DNA from: Thraustochytrium sp. TN22
Lineage: Eukaryota > Sar > Bigyra > Thraustochytrida > Thraustochytriidae
NCBI GenBank assembly: GCA_013306675.1
Contig: JABLUY010000063.1
Location: forward strand, 1-64,000
DNA length: 64,000 bases
Direction: 5' to 3'
The translations under genes were made by a program, and so were the position numbers. How positions within the stretch are numbered: the first letter of the stretch is position 1; each line of letters starts with the position of its first letter. A model generated the notes under the pieces. That model was not told where the DNA came from. It ran no database searches and saw only the letters and a program-made list of their open reading frames with translations. This document shows, in pieces, positions 36,969-46,177 of this stretch.

Positions 36969-39266
36969 ATGGACGAGGAAATCATTATGCTGGAGGAGGG
37001 CTGGGCGGAGATCGACAAGTCGATCGAGAAGCTGGTGCGCATCCTGGGGCAGGAGAATCCGCAGGAAAGCTTGTCGCGCGAGGAGTACGCGCACGTGTAC
37101 ACCAAGTGCTACAGAATGTGCACGCAGCGCAGTCCGCACAACTTTAGCCAGGAGCTGTACTCGCGGCACGGCGACCGCATCAAGAACTATTTGGAGGACG
37201 TGGTGATGCCGGTTCTTCGCGAGAAGCGGGACGAGTTTCTGCTCAAGGAGCTAGTGGTGCGTTGGAAGCACCATGAAACGATGGACAAGTGGATGCGGCG
37301 GTTCTTCATGTACCTTGACCGGTACCACGTCAAGCATCACAGCCTGCCGGAGCTGCACGAGGCGTCGCTGAAGCTCTTTCGTACGATCGTCTTTGACGAG
37401 GTGCAGCCGGCTTTCGTGGCGGCCATTCTAGCGCAAATCAATAAGGAGCGCGAGGGCGAGGTGGTGGACCGATCGCTTCTGAAGCAGTGCGTGGCCATCT
37501 TTGGCGAGATGAAGCCGCAGCTGGCCGTGTACACGCAGGCGCTGGAGGAGCCTCTGCTGGAGGATACACGCGAGGTGTACCGGCAAAAGGCACAGGAGTG
37601 GATCGAGCAGGACACCTTGCCCGTGTACTTGCGCAAGGCGGAGGCGGCGCTGGACGCCGAGGGCGATCGCGTGGATCAGTACCTGGAGTCGCAGACCAAG
37701 AAGAAGTTGCAGGGCGTGGTGATGGACGAGCTGCTGGCCCAGCACGAGACGGCGCTTCTGGAGAAGGAGGGCTCGGGCTGCCGCGCGCTGCTGCGCGATG
37801 ACAAGAGGGAGGACCTGGCGCGCCTCTTCAAGCTGTACCAGCGGGTGGAGAACGGCGGCCTGGACCCCATCGCGGCCATTGTCAAGGAGCACGTGACCAA
37901 GCAGGGCGTGGAGATCGTAAAGAAGCGTGAAACGGCGCTGGCCGCGGCGCAATCCCAAAAGGATAAGGACGCGGAGGACCCTGCCTTTGTGCAGAGCCTG
38001 CTGGATCTGCACGAAAAGTACCAGGGCCTGGTCAAGACGGAGTTCGAGGCGGACAGCCTCTTTCAAAAGGCGCTCAAGGAGGCTTTTGAGACCTTTGTGA
38101 ACCAGGACGTGGGCAAGCGCTCCAACGCGGAGCTGCTGGCCAATTTCTGCGATCGCATCCTCAAGACGGGCGGCGTGAAGCTGTCCGACACCGAGATGGA
38201 GAACTTGCTGGAGCGCACTGTGCAGCTCTTCAGCTATCTGTCCGAGAAAGACACCTTCGCGGACGTGTACAGAAACCAGCTGGCCAAGCGCCTTCTTATG
38301 AACAGGTCGGCCTCGGACGACGCCGAGCACTCCATCATTAGCAAGCTGCGCCTGCGCTGCGGCGCGCAGTTCACGTCCAAGATGGAGGGCATGGTCAAGG
38401 ACCTGCTCACGGGCAACGACTTCAAGAAGGCCTTCAAGGACCTCGTGCGCGCCGAGCCCGCCAAACTCGCCGAGGCCGCGCGGGGCGCCGCCTCCACCAA
38501 GGCCCCGACGCTTTCCGCCAACGCCCCGGCCGACCTCGTCGTCGTGGACGGCGTCGAGTTTTCCGTCGAGGTGCTCACCACCGGTCACTGGCCCTCGTAC
38601 AAGATGGTCAATGTCGCCCTCCCGCCGGAGCTTGAGATGTGCATGGCCGTCTACAAGGCCTTTTACGACGAGAAGACCTCGCAACGCTGCCTCAAGTGGG
38701 TCCACTCTCTCGGAAATTGCTCTGTGCGCGCTCAGTTCAAGCGCACCTACGACCTCCAGGTCACCACGCTCCAGGCCTGTGCCCTCCTCAAGTTCAACTC
38801 CGTCGCCGAGGGCGAATATGTCTCCTTTGTCGACATGGAGACCTTTCTCAACGTCGAGGAAGAGGTCGCCAAGCGCATCATGCATTCGCTCTCCTGCGCC
38901 AAGCACCGCGTGCTCGACAAGGAACCCAAGTCCAAGGGCATCTCGCGCACCGACAAGTTCAAGTTCAACGCCAGCTTCCAGTCGCCCATGCGTAAGCTTC
39001 GCCTCCCAATGGCCTCTTTGGACGAGTCCTCCAACCCCAAGCGGGTTCAGGAGGACCGCTCCATTGCCATCGAGGCCGCTATTGTGCGCATCATGAAGGC
39101 GCGCAAGCGCCTTTCCCACTCCGAGCTTGTCGCCGAGGTGCTTTCTCAGCTTCACTTCTTCTCCCCGGCACCGCGCGTCGTCAAGCGAAGGATTGAGCAT
39201 CTCATCGAGCGCGAGTACCTCGAGCGCGACGAGTCCCAGGCCAACTTTTACAAGTACCTCGCCTGA
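36969..39266 (+). CDS. CUL1: Cullin-1, SCF ubiquitin ligase scaffold
   Basis: 765 residues, full family length, no intron. Cullin repeats fill the N-terminal half (LEEGWAEIDKSIEKLVRIL, YRMCTQRSPHNFSQELY), which binds Skp1/F-box adaptors. The cullin homology domain follows, with YLSEKDTFADVYRNQLAKRL, and then the winged-helix end AAIVRIMKARKRLSHSELVA. Lys710 in IVRIMK is the expected NEDD8 site, and the chain ends in the typical YKYLA. It scaffolds the RING protein Rbx1 and substrate receptors in ubiquitin ligation. The MCTQ..PH signature and N-terminus favour CUL1 over other cullins. An F-box-like gene lies about 2.3 kb away, probably by chance. Confidence 0.95.
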   Translation: MDEEIIMLEEGWAEIDKSIEKLVRILGQENPQESLSREEYAHVYTKCYRMCTQRSPHNFSQELYSRHGDRIKNYLEDVVMPVLREKRDEFLLKELVVRWKHHETMDKWMRRFFMYLDRYHVKHHSLPELHEASLKLFRTIVFDEVQPAFVAAILAQINKEREGEVVDRSLLKQCVAIFGEMKPQLAVYTQALEEPLLEDTREVYRQKAQEWIEQDTLPVYLRKAEAALDAEGDRVDQYLESQTKKKLQGVVMDELLAQHETALLEKEGSGCRALLRDDKREDLARLFKLYQRVENGGLDPIAAIVKEHVTKQGVEIVKKRETALAAAQSQKDKDAEDPAFVQSLLDLHEKYQGLVKTEFEADSLFQKALKEAFETFVNQDVGKRSNAELLANFCDRILKTGGVKLSDTEMENLLERTVQLFSYLSEKDTFADVYRNQLAKRLLMNRSASDDAEHSIISKLRLRCGAQFTSKMEGMVKDLLTGNDFKKAFKDLVRAEPAKLAEAARGAASTKAPTLSANAPADLVVVDGVEFSVEVLTTGHWPSYKMVNVALPPELEMCMAVYKAFYDEKTSQRCLKWVHSLGNCSVRAQFKRTYDLQVTTLQACALLKFNSVAEGEYVSFVDMETFLNVEEEVAKRIMHSLSCAKHRVLDKEPKSKGISRTDKFKFNASFQSPMRKLRLPMASLDESSNPKRVQEDRSIAIEAAIVRIMKARKRLSHSELVAEVLSQLHFFSPAPRVVKRRIEHLIEREYLERDESQANFYKYLA

Positions 39267-40002
39267 AGAGGCAAAGAGAGACCAAGAAAACCACCGCCAC
39301 ACTCTCCACGACGATTTCGACCCCCGCTCCCCTGCTTGCTTTTGTCTGAAAACCTACCATGGTATGGTATCACCACCACTCCTCTCGCTTTCTGCTGATG
39401 TCTCCCATTCGTTGACACGTGTAAGCACGTGCGCGCATTCTCTCCTCCCTGACCGTGCGTCCTCCGACGCCTGGTCAGGCATGGCCTTGGCGAGCCTTGG
39501 CGGCGCATTTACTGTGAAAATTCACCTGGCTGATGGAACCGAGTTTTGTTGTTGGAACCAGGCATGTTGCCGTTCGGCAGACAGGCGAACAGTGGCAGCC
39601 CTGGACCAGTTGCGCGCAATTGCGTGCAGGTGGTAGCTGCGACTTCCATACCATGGTTCTCGCATGATCGGCCTTTCGCTTGGAGGCGGCGACTCGCACG
39701 GAGAGAATTCGTCATTCGTCCGGTGCGGCGTTGGGCACAGGTACTGTGCGGTGGCGTGCTGCGCGGAATCTCCATGTGCCATTGACTGCGCTGCACTGCA
39801 CTGCACTGGCACAGGGCCGGGCCGCTCGCTGTACAGGCCTCAGTCACAGTTGCACCACGCGCTCCACCACCCTGCACCGGATCTGTGCGGACCTACTGTA
39901 CGCTGGTATCGCACTGTGCTCCAGCTTCTTCACTGTCAACTTGAAGTTGTCAGTCAAGTTGGCAGCCGTCGCACAGTCAGGCTCGCTTTTTCTCAGTCGG
40001 CG
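39267..40002. other. Intergenic spacer
   Basis: No supported gene. Contains short palindromic CCATGGTA motifs near 39356-39368 and 39650-39658. The frame of the next gene is open to 39664 but is Cys/His-rich and unlike its membrane core, so it is taken as leader. Confidence 0.45.
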
Positions 40003-42282
40003 ATGAGGTGCCCGGCAAGGGCAAAACCGACGCCGCTGGCAGCGGCGGCGTCGCGCAGCGCGGCGCAGCTGGCGGGGGCGGCCCTGCCGCACATGAGCGG
40101 CGCCATGAAGGCGCCGCTCCCCCGTGCAGCCAGCTGGGCGGAATTATCCGCTTCGTCCGTGAGGGTGCCGATGCAGGGCTCCGCGAAGGAAGAGGCGGTG
40201 CTGCAGCGCGTGGCGACCGAAGAAGCGCCGCGATTGAGCGCATGGCAGTCGCCCGGCACGATGACAAGGCTGTCAACATGGCAGACGGTCCGGAGGCTCA
40301 GCTCGCAGGACAGTTCCTTCTCTGCGGCCGCGCCGATCAGCAAGGTGCGGCTCTTCTTTCGCGCGCTAAGGCCTGCACTCTTCTTCAGCCTGGAGATCAT
40401 GGCGTGGTCCATCCTCTTTGTTGGCATGGTCCCGGTCTCGTCTCTTTGGCTCAATTACATCACGGTGGACAATGATAATTGGAGCGTCGACACGGAAGCA
40501 CATGCCGCAGCCGTGCTGCACAGCGCGGCTTTCATGCAACACAAGCCGATCTACGTGGCAGTCCTAGAGTGTGCGGCCGTACGGCATTATCCAGTTATGT
40601 GGATGCCCACGCTTATAGCTTTCGCACTGCAGATAGAGGACACGCGTCGACGCAGAATCCTGCGCGCCTTTTTCTTGGCGCTCGCGCTCCTCTATGCCTA
40701 TTTTCTCTACGTCGAGCTCGCGTTCAGATTGGACGGATTCGTGCTCACGCAAGCCTACTACATCGTGTGCCTCCTCGGGTTCAAGTATCTTCTCCCATGG
40801 AAGAGTTCTGTTTGGCGCATTATGCTCGCCATGCTAGTCGTGCTCGGCGTCGCGCAGACAGTAATCTCCCTCCTACAGTCTTTTGGCACGCGCGGCGACA
40901 TCGAGAGGCTGTGCGTCTCCATCTTTATCCTTCCGTTGGCTAGGGAGATCTCCATTGCCTCCCTTCGATACGTGATGCGCATCTTCATGGCGGAATCCGG
41001 CAACCCTGTGGAGTCGGTCGTGCGCGTGCCGCGAGCACTCTGCATCTGCCTTTCACTCTTTGTTAACACGGCAGTCTCCATCTTCATGCGCCTCATGACG
41101 CAGTCCATCGCCTCGCCGGGCCTGCTAATCATCTCCGTCATCTCCCAGAGCGCGCTGGAGATCGCTCTGCGCCTCACCATGCACCAACGTGACAAAGCAC
41201 TGCTGCGTTGGATGCAGCGCTGCACTGGACGTGTCGCGCCCGAGCGGCTTGCGCAGCAAAGACGCGGCTCCAGCTTCCGTCTGCGCCGGTTTCACGTCTT
41301 GAATACGGTGCCGATCCGATCGGTCTCGCTCGTCAAATACGTGGCGCCCGATGCGTCCAGGCTCACGGCGCTCTTCGTAGTGTGCGAGATGGCCTGTGAG
41401 TACATGAGCATCTTCACCGCTCTCATGCTCACGTCCTTCATGTACCCGCTTCGCTTTGCGTTTCCCTTCCAAGTCTATTCAGACGCTTTGGACGCCAGTG
41501 GAGAATTTGACCCTCGATGGGTCGTCTTTGCCGGCATCACTATGCTCGTCTTTGAACTGACCGTCGACACAATCTGCTGTAGTTTCGAGGTGGTTCGCAT
41601 CAAGATGTCACTCGCAGAGGCCTGGCTCAGCGAAAGGGGGTTCCGGCGTGTCGCCATCTTTGCGGTCAGCGTTTCGTTTGCCACATGCGGCACGCTCAAT
41701 GCCGTCTTCAGCATGGCGCACTACGATGTGTCATCCTGCTTTGGGGCCAACCTCTGCTACTGCGCTGTAGGCGGCGTCAATGACCTGCTAGTCGAGTACT
41801 GCATGGAGCAGTACCCGCTCACAGATGGTCAGCCTGGAGGTGTCCAAGCGGTCTTTGTGCTCCCAGAGGACGCCCAGCACGTCGAGGACTTTGCTTTCTC
41901 CGCCATCGAACGCGAGTGGGTGTATCCACATCACCCGAACGTGTCCATGGCGGGCTACTTCACGGACTTTGGTCGCAACACCTACGGCGCGCTTTCTGAC
42001 CAGGACCTCGCCAGTCGAGTCTACGACCTCGTCGACGTGCGAGCTGAGCATCTGGGCCATAACTTCGTGGCCACTCGCCCGGGCACAGCCGTATTCGTCC
42101 TTTTAGAGCCCACCGCTGCTCTCGAGCCTGGCGCCCGGGCCGTGGTCGGCGACCTTTGTGGTGAACTCCCACCCATCGTGGTGCTCACCGCGGCGAACCA
42201 GAATCTTTTCCACGCTGAAGTCCTGCGCCTGCTCTCCACATCCATTGGCCCGCCCTGGCGGCCATGCACGTCTTCCGGCTGA
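40003..42282 (+). CDS. Polytopic membrane protein, unrecognised family
   Basis: 759 residues from ATG 40003 (an alternative ATG is at residue 31). A Ser/Ala-rich N-terminus (about 1-120) is followed by roughly ten hydrophobic helices in two blocks: about 125-370 and about 450-590. Between them is a basic loop (MHQRDKALLRWMQRC and QQRRGSSFRLRRF). The C-terminal part (about 600-759) is soluble and acidic. There is no transporter, channel or glycosyltransferase motif I recognise. It has codon use like its neighbours and no sign of disruption. Confidence 0.75.
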   Translation: MRCPARAKPTPLAAAASRSAAQLAGAALPHMSGAMKAPLPRAASWAELSASSVRVPMQGSAKEEAVLQRVATEEAPRLSAWQSPGTMTRLSTWQTVRRLSSQDSSFSAAAPISKVRLFFRALRPALFFSLEIMAWSILFVGMVPVSSLWLNYITVDNDNWSVDTEAHAAAVLHSAAFMQHKPIYVAVLECAAVRHYPVMWMPTLIAFALQIEDTRRRRILRAFFLALALLYAYFLYVELAFRLDGFVLTQAYYIVCLLGFKYLLPWKSSVWRIMLAMLVVLGVAQTVISLLQSFGTRGDIERLCVSIFILPLAREISIASLRYVMRIFMAESGNPVESVVRVPRALCICLSLFVNTAVSIFMRLMTQSIASPGLLIISVISQSALEIALRLTMHQRDKALLRWMQRCTGRVAPERLAQQRRGSSFRLRRFHVLNTVPIRSVSLVKYVAPDASRLTALFVVCEMACEYMSIFTALMLTSFMYPLRFAFPFQVYSDALDASGEFDPRWVVFAGITMLVFELTVDTICCSFEVVRIKMSLAEAWLSERGFRRVAIFAVSVSFATCGTLNAVFSMAHYDVSSCFGANLCYCAVGGVNDLLVEYCMEQYPLTDGQPGGVQAVFVLPEDAQHVEDFAFSAIEREWVYPHHPNVSMAGYFTDFGRNTYGALSDQDLASRVYDLVDVRAEHLGHNFVATRPGTAVFVLLEPTAALEPGARAVVGDLCGELPPIVVLTAANQNLFHAEVLRLLSTSIGPPWRPCTSSG

Positions 42283-42983
42283 CAACCATGTTGTGCCCAG
42301 AGGCAAGGAAAGCATGCTCCACGAGGCGTTGCTGACGGGTGGAGGCACTGACAGTGAGCGAATGCCTTGGCGGTACCTCGCGCTGCACTTTCGGTCGGCT
42401 ACATTTCCCGTTCTGTCACTGGTCTGCAATTGATTTGCAGTCTGGGAAGGGAGCTTTTGATGACTAATTTGAGTTCGAAACGGTGCAGCTCGTTGCCATG
42501 GCCACCGTGTCGAAGTGCCCCATTGTGCGTGTGGTGGTCGGCACCGCCCTGACGTTTTCTCTCCTTTGCAAGCAATGTGCAGCAGCACATCCATCGTTGA
42601 TAGCAGATCAAATAGGTGGCAGTGCGCAAAGCGCGTAGTTTGCGTGCGGAAACCTCTCGCATGCCAGAGTTCTGGAGTATTTCTTCCGCCTTTGCTGCAT
42701 GCAGGTAGGCTGGCGTACGCTCATCTCACAAGCAGAGATGGCTCGCGGCGTGCGGCGCGTGGCGCGTGACCTCCGAGTCTGGGACGCCGCCGCGGCGCCA
42801 GCGCAGGCCTGGCTACGGCCTCACAGTCAGGCTGCAGCGGCGAGAGTGCCCGGCTCTTGACAGGGATCTTATGTTAGTTCGACGAGAACTTGAAGTTCCT
42901 CGTCTCGGAGACGTCCTGCAAAGACCCAAGTCGAGCTGCGGCACGGTGGCGCTGCGCGACGCTGCGCTGCGCGCGGCGGCAGC
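42283..42983. other. Intergenic spacer
   Basis: No gene seen. The last about 150 bp before 42984 presumably include the promoter of the aldo-keto reductase. Confidence 0.5.
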
Positions 42984-44288
42984 ATGGTGGAGGCGGTGCG
43001 ACTGGGCGGGCTGGCGCAGCTGGAGCTGGGCGTGCCGCTGGGCGTGGGCACGCTGCAGTGGGGCACAACGCCGCTGGACGAGCCCCTGAACAGCGGCGGA
43101 CGGCTGCCGGAGGCCACGGCACGCGACGTGCTGGCCACGCTCGTGCGCGGCGGCGTGCGGTTCTTCGACACGGCCGAGGGCTACGGCGGCGGCACCTCGG
43201 AGGCCCGCCTGGGCCGCCTGGCGGCGCAGCTGGCGGCGCGGCAGCCGCAGCCGCAGGAGCAAGAGCTCGAGCAAGAGCAAGAGCAAGAGCAAGAGCAAGA
43301 GCAAGAGCAAGAGCAAGAACAGGAGCACCGCAAGGGCGAGGCCGCGCTCGGTGTGGCGCCGCTAGTGCTGGGCACCAAGTTCCTGCCCACGCTCTGGCGC
43401 TGGACGCATGCGTCCTTCGAGGCGGCGCTGCGCGCTTCGCTGCAACGCCTCGGTCGCGAGCGCTGTGACGTGTACTTCTTGCATTCGCCCGTGCACCCGC
43501 GCGGTATCGAGTTCTGGGTTGAGGCGGCGGCCATCTGCAAGCGCAAGGGCCTCCTGCTGTCCATGGGCCTCTCTAACTGCAACGCGGATCAGGTGCGCCG
43601 CGCCGTGGCGGCCGGTAAGCACTTTGGCGTGCCCATCACCTGCAACCAGATCATGTTCTCGCTGCTTGATTACAAGAGCCAGGTCTTGCAGGACACGCTG
43701 CGTTCCTGCCGCGAGCTCGGCGTCTCCGTGATCGCCTATTCGCCCATTGGCCAGGGCATCCTCACCGACAAGATGACCGCGGAACGCTTCGCCACCAACC
43801 GTGTCGCGCGCATGACGCGCCTCAGCTGGGATGGCCTCGCTCCGCTGCGCGCTGAGCTGCACACCATCGCGCAGGCCCGGGGTAAGACCATGGCGCAGGT
43901 GGCCATGAACTGGTGCATCTGCCACGACACCATCCCCTTGGTCGGGTGTCGCAGCGTCGCGCAGGCGCAAGACTCGCTCGGCTGCCTTGGCTGGCGCCTT
44001 GATCCCGACGAGGTGCGCCGCCTCGACGACGTCGCGCTCGCGCGCTCCACGCTCGAGAGCCCGCCTTGGCGCCGTGCAATCTTTGTATTTCTCGCCGGCG
44101 TCCTCATGATCGCCTACCGCTTCTCCAGACTCTACGAGCGCCTCTTTGGCCGTCCCGCCGCGTCCACGTCCAAGGTCCACCGGCCCCTCGCCACCAACGC
44201 CCAGGTCGGCGGCACCAACGCCAAGGTCGAGCCCGAGTCCGATGCCACGGCCAAGGCGGCCTCCAACGCCAAGGACAAGGCCGCTTGA
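42984..44288 (+). CDS. Aldo/keto reductase with C-terminal membrane anchor
   Basis: 434 residues. NAD(P)H-dependent oxidoreductase of the AKR superfamily (TIM barrel). The catalytic tetrad is visible: Asp62 and Tyr67 (FFDTAEGYGGG), Lys132 (VLGTKF) and His167 (YFLHSP). SNCNADQVRRA, CNQIMFSLLD and YSPIGQGIL fit the cofactor and barrel strands. Two oddities: residues about 92-115 are a Glu-Gln repeat coded by (GAGCAA)n, inserted between the strand carrying Tyr67 and that carrying Lys132. A TM helix (about 369-388, AIFVFLAGVLMIAY) plus a basic tail suggest tail-anchoring to a membrane. The substrate is unknown. Confidence 0.9.
   Translation: MVEAVRLGGLAQLELGVPLGVGTLQWGTTPLDEPLNSGGRLPEATARDVLATLVRGGVRFFDTAEGYGGGTSEARLGRLAAQLAARQPQPQEQELEQEQEQEQEQEQEQEQEQEHRKGEAALGVAPLVLGTKFLPTLWRWTHASFEAALRASLQRLGRERCDVYFLHSPVHPRGIEFWVEAAAICKRKGLLLSMGLSNCNADQVRRAVAAGKHFGVPITCNQIMFSLLDYKSQVLQDTLRSCRELGVSVIAYSPIGQGILTDKMTAERFATNRVARMTRLSWDGLAPLRAELHTIAQARGKTMAQVAMNWCICHDTIPLVGCRSVAQAQDSLGCLGWRLDPDEVRRLDDVALARSTLESPPWRRAIFVFLAGVLMIAYRFSRLYERLFGRPAASTSKVHRPLATNAQVGGTNAKVEPESDATAKAASNAKDKAA
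43257..43326 (+). repeat. (GAGCAA)n hexanucleotide repeat within coding sequence
   Basis: In-frame repeats code Glu-Gln dipeptides in the aldo-keto reductase. Being a multiple of three, length changes would keep the frame. Confidence 0.92.
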
Positions 44289-44538
44289 AGGCTGCTCTAA
44301 CCAATACGATCAACGAGGGCTGCAACGTAACGTTCATGCAAGTACAGTGCGTCCGCGCGCCGCTCTTCGCGCGCATCGGCTTGCGTCCTTCGTGCCAGTG
44401 GCGCCCTCTCTCTGCGCGTGCAGAAGTCCGTCCACTGGCCACGGCACTGCGTGCTTGCTTGCAAAGCGCAGTCAACAGTCTGCGCACGGAATCAGAAGCA
44501 CTCTCTCCTCCTGAGAGAGACGAGACCTGCGAAGCGCG

Positions 44539-45642
44539 ATGTCCCTCGGGGCGCTGGCCGGCGCGGCGGCGGCCGGCGCGGCGCTGGGCGCCTCGCTCAC
44601 CGCGCTGGCGCTGCGGCAGCTTGCGACGCGGCCTGGCGCATCACCAGAGCACGGGCATGGCGAGCCCGCAACCAAGCACGGCAAGGCGCAGCAGCAGGTG
44701 CAGCAGCCGCAGGAGCCGCAGCTGCACGAAGGCGAGGCGGTCACGGAGCAGCGGCAGCCGCATGTGCACGGCGTGACAGCGCCCTTTGGCCTGCCCAGGC
44801 CGGCGACCGTGGAGCGCGACCTGCATGGGTTCGCGGTTGGCTACGACCGGCGGCTGCGGCTGGCGACCTGGGCGTACGAGCGGCTGACACCAGCGAGCGT
44901 GGAGGGCGAGGCCAAGCGCAAGACGAACTTTGACGAGGACGGCGCCCTGGCACCCGCGTACCGTGCGCGCGTCGCGGATTATCGCGGCAGCGGCATGGAC
45001 CGCGGCCACCTCGTGCCGGCGGCTGACCTGCGCAACAGCCAGCGCGGCATGGACGACTCCTTTCTGCTGAGCAACATCGCGCCGCAGGATCCCAAGCTTA
45101 ACCGCGGCTACTGGAAGCGCCTCGAGGATTGGGTGCGCGGGCTGACGCTTGTCTTCGACGAGGTGCACGTCATCACAGGACCGCTCTTCGCTCCTTCGCC
45201 CACCAGCGACGGCGGCTGGGAGACCTCGTATCGTGTCATCGGCCACCCGCACAGCGGCGAGAGCGCGGCTGACCGGAAGGCTGCTGATGCCTGCGATGGC
45301 TCCGTCGCGACGCTCCATCTCGCACCCACGCTCCCTGTCCCAACGCACTTTTACAAGGTGGTGCTTGCGCGTAAGAGCGCCGTGCTCTGGCCCTTTTTGG
45401 CCGCCTTCGTCGTGCCAAACAAGCCCATTGAGGAGGACGCGCCGCTCATGTCCTTTCTGGCGCCCGTCGGGCTCGTGGAGAGCCTCTCGGGCCATCATTT
45501 CTTCCCACGCTTGTTGCACCGCAGCGAAGTTGGCCCAGGCCCCGCTCAGCCCCGCGACCTCTGTGCCGAGATCTCGTGCGAGTTTGTCACTCGCGCGACG
45601 CGCAAGGCGCTGGCGGCCAGATCCCAGAGCGCGCGCTTCTGA
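44539..45642 (+). CDS. EndoG-type DNA/RNA non-specific endonuclease
   Basis: 367 residues. Beta-beta-alpha-metal nuclease that cuts DNA and RNA without sequence specificity. The signature is MDRGHLVPAADL with DRGH at 154-157, His157 the general base, and Asn188 (KLNRGYW) the expected magnesium ligand. SNIAPQDP and FDEDGAL also match EndoG. The N-terminus (1-30), Ala/Leu-rich with Arg26 and Arg31, could be a mitochondrial targeting or membrane segment, as in mitochondrial EndoG. A Gln/Glu/His-rich linker follows. The C-terminus resembles the EXOG/EndoG extension but is not clearly assignable. It follows the aldo-keto reductase at 250 bp on the same strand. Confidence 0.9.
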   Translation: MSLGALAGAAAAGAALGASLTALALRQLATRPGASPEHGHGEPATKHGKAQQQVQQPQEPQLHEGEAVTEQRQPHVHGVTAPFGLPRPATVERDLHGFAVGYDRRLRLATWAYERLTPASVEGEAKRKTNFDEDGALAPAYRARVADYRGSGMDRGHLVPAADLRNSQRGMDDSFLLSNIAPQDPKLNRGYWKRLEDWVRGLTLVFDEVHVITGPLFAPSPTSDGGWETSYRVIGHPHSGESAADRKAADACDGSVATLHLAPTLPVPTHFYKVVLARKSAVLWPFLAAFVVPNKPIEEDAPLMSFLAPVGLVESLSGHHFFPRLLHRSEVGPGPAQPRDLCAEISCEFVTRATRKALAARSQSARF

Positions 45643-46177
45643 CCTCTCTCTGGCAGCGCTCGAGGCTCACGCGAAGTTAACTTTGTTTTGGTGCTCATCG
45701 TTCCACCGCAAGTCCTTGATGCCAACTTGGTCGCCCGGGTGGCACCATTGGCAAGCTTCGTCCCCGGCCATGTCCCGGCCATCGGCGTTACAAAGTCCTT
45801 GGGAACCACGGCTGTGACGGCTCGTCACAGCTTATCATGAGCAGCTAACATAAGATTATCTTGCATACCAGCAAGCGTTGTTGCCGCCATCGACGATCGA
45901 GGACTTTGAGAACGTTAGGCCAACCATGGACGGGCATGAACGGTGAAAGAAACCCTGGCCACTGGCACTCAGGCTGGCAGGCCTGGCCAGAGTGACTCGG
46001 ATGAGCGAGCAAACGACCAACAGCGCTGGCACTTCAACTCGCGTGAAGCGCGAGCGGAAGCGGCGGCGCCCCACGGCGGTACCACGGCGACGCCACGGCG
46101 GTCCCGCCGGCAGGGCGGCGGCGTGTGGTGCGGTGGGCAGCCGCCATCATCAGGGCTTGGGACACGAGTTCAACGCC
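45643..46177. other. Intergenic spacer
   Basis: No gene seen. The GT92-like frame is open back to 45992 through an Arg-rich segment that could be a longer cytosolic N-terminus, but ATG 46178 matches the paralogue better. Confidence 0.45.
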
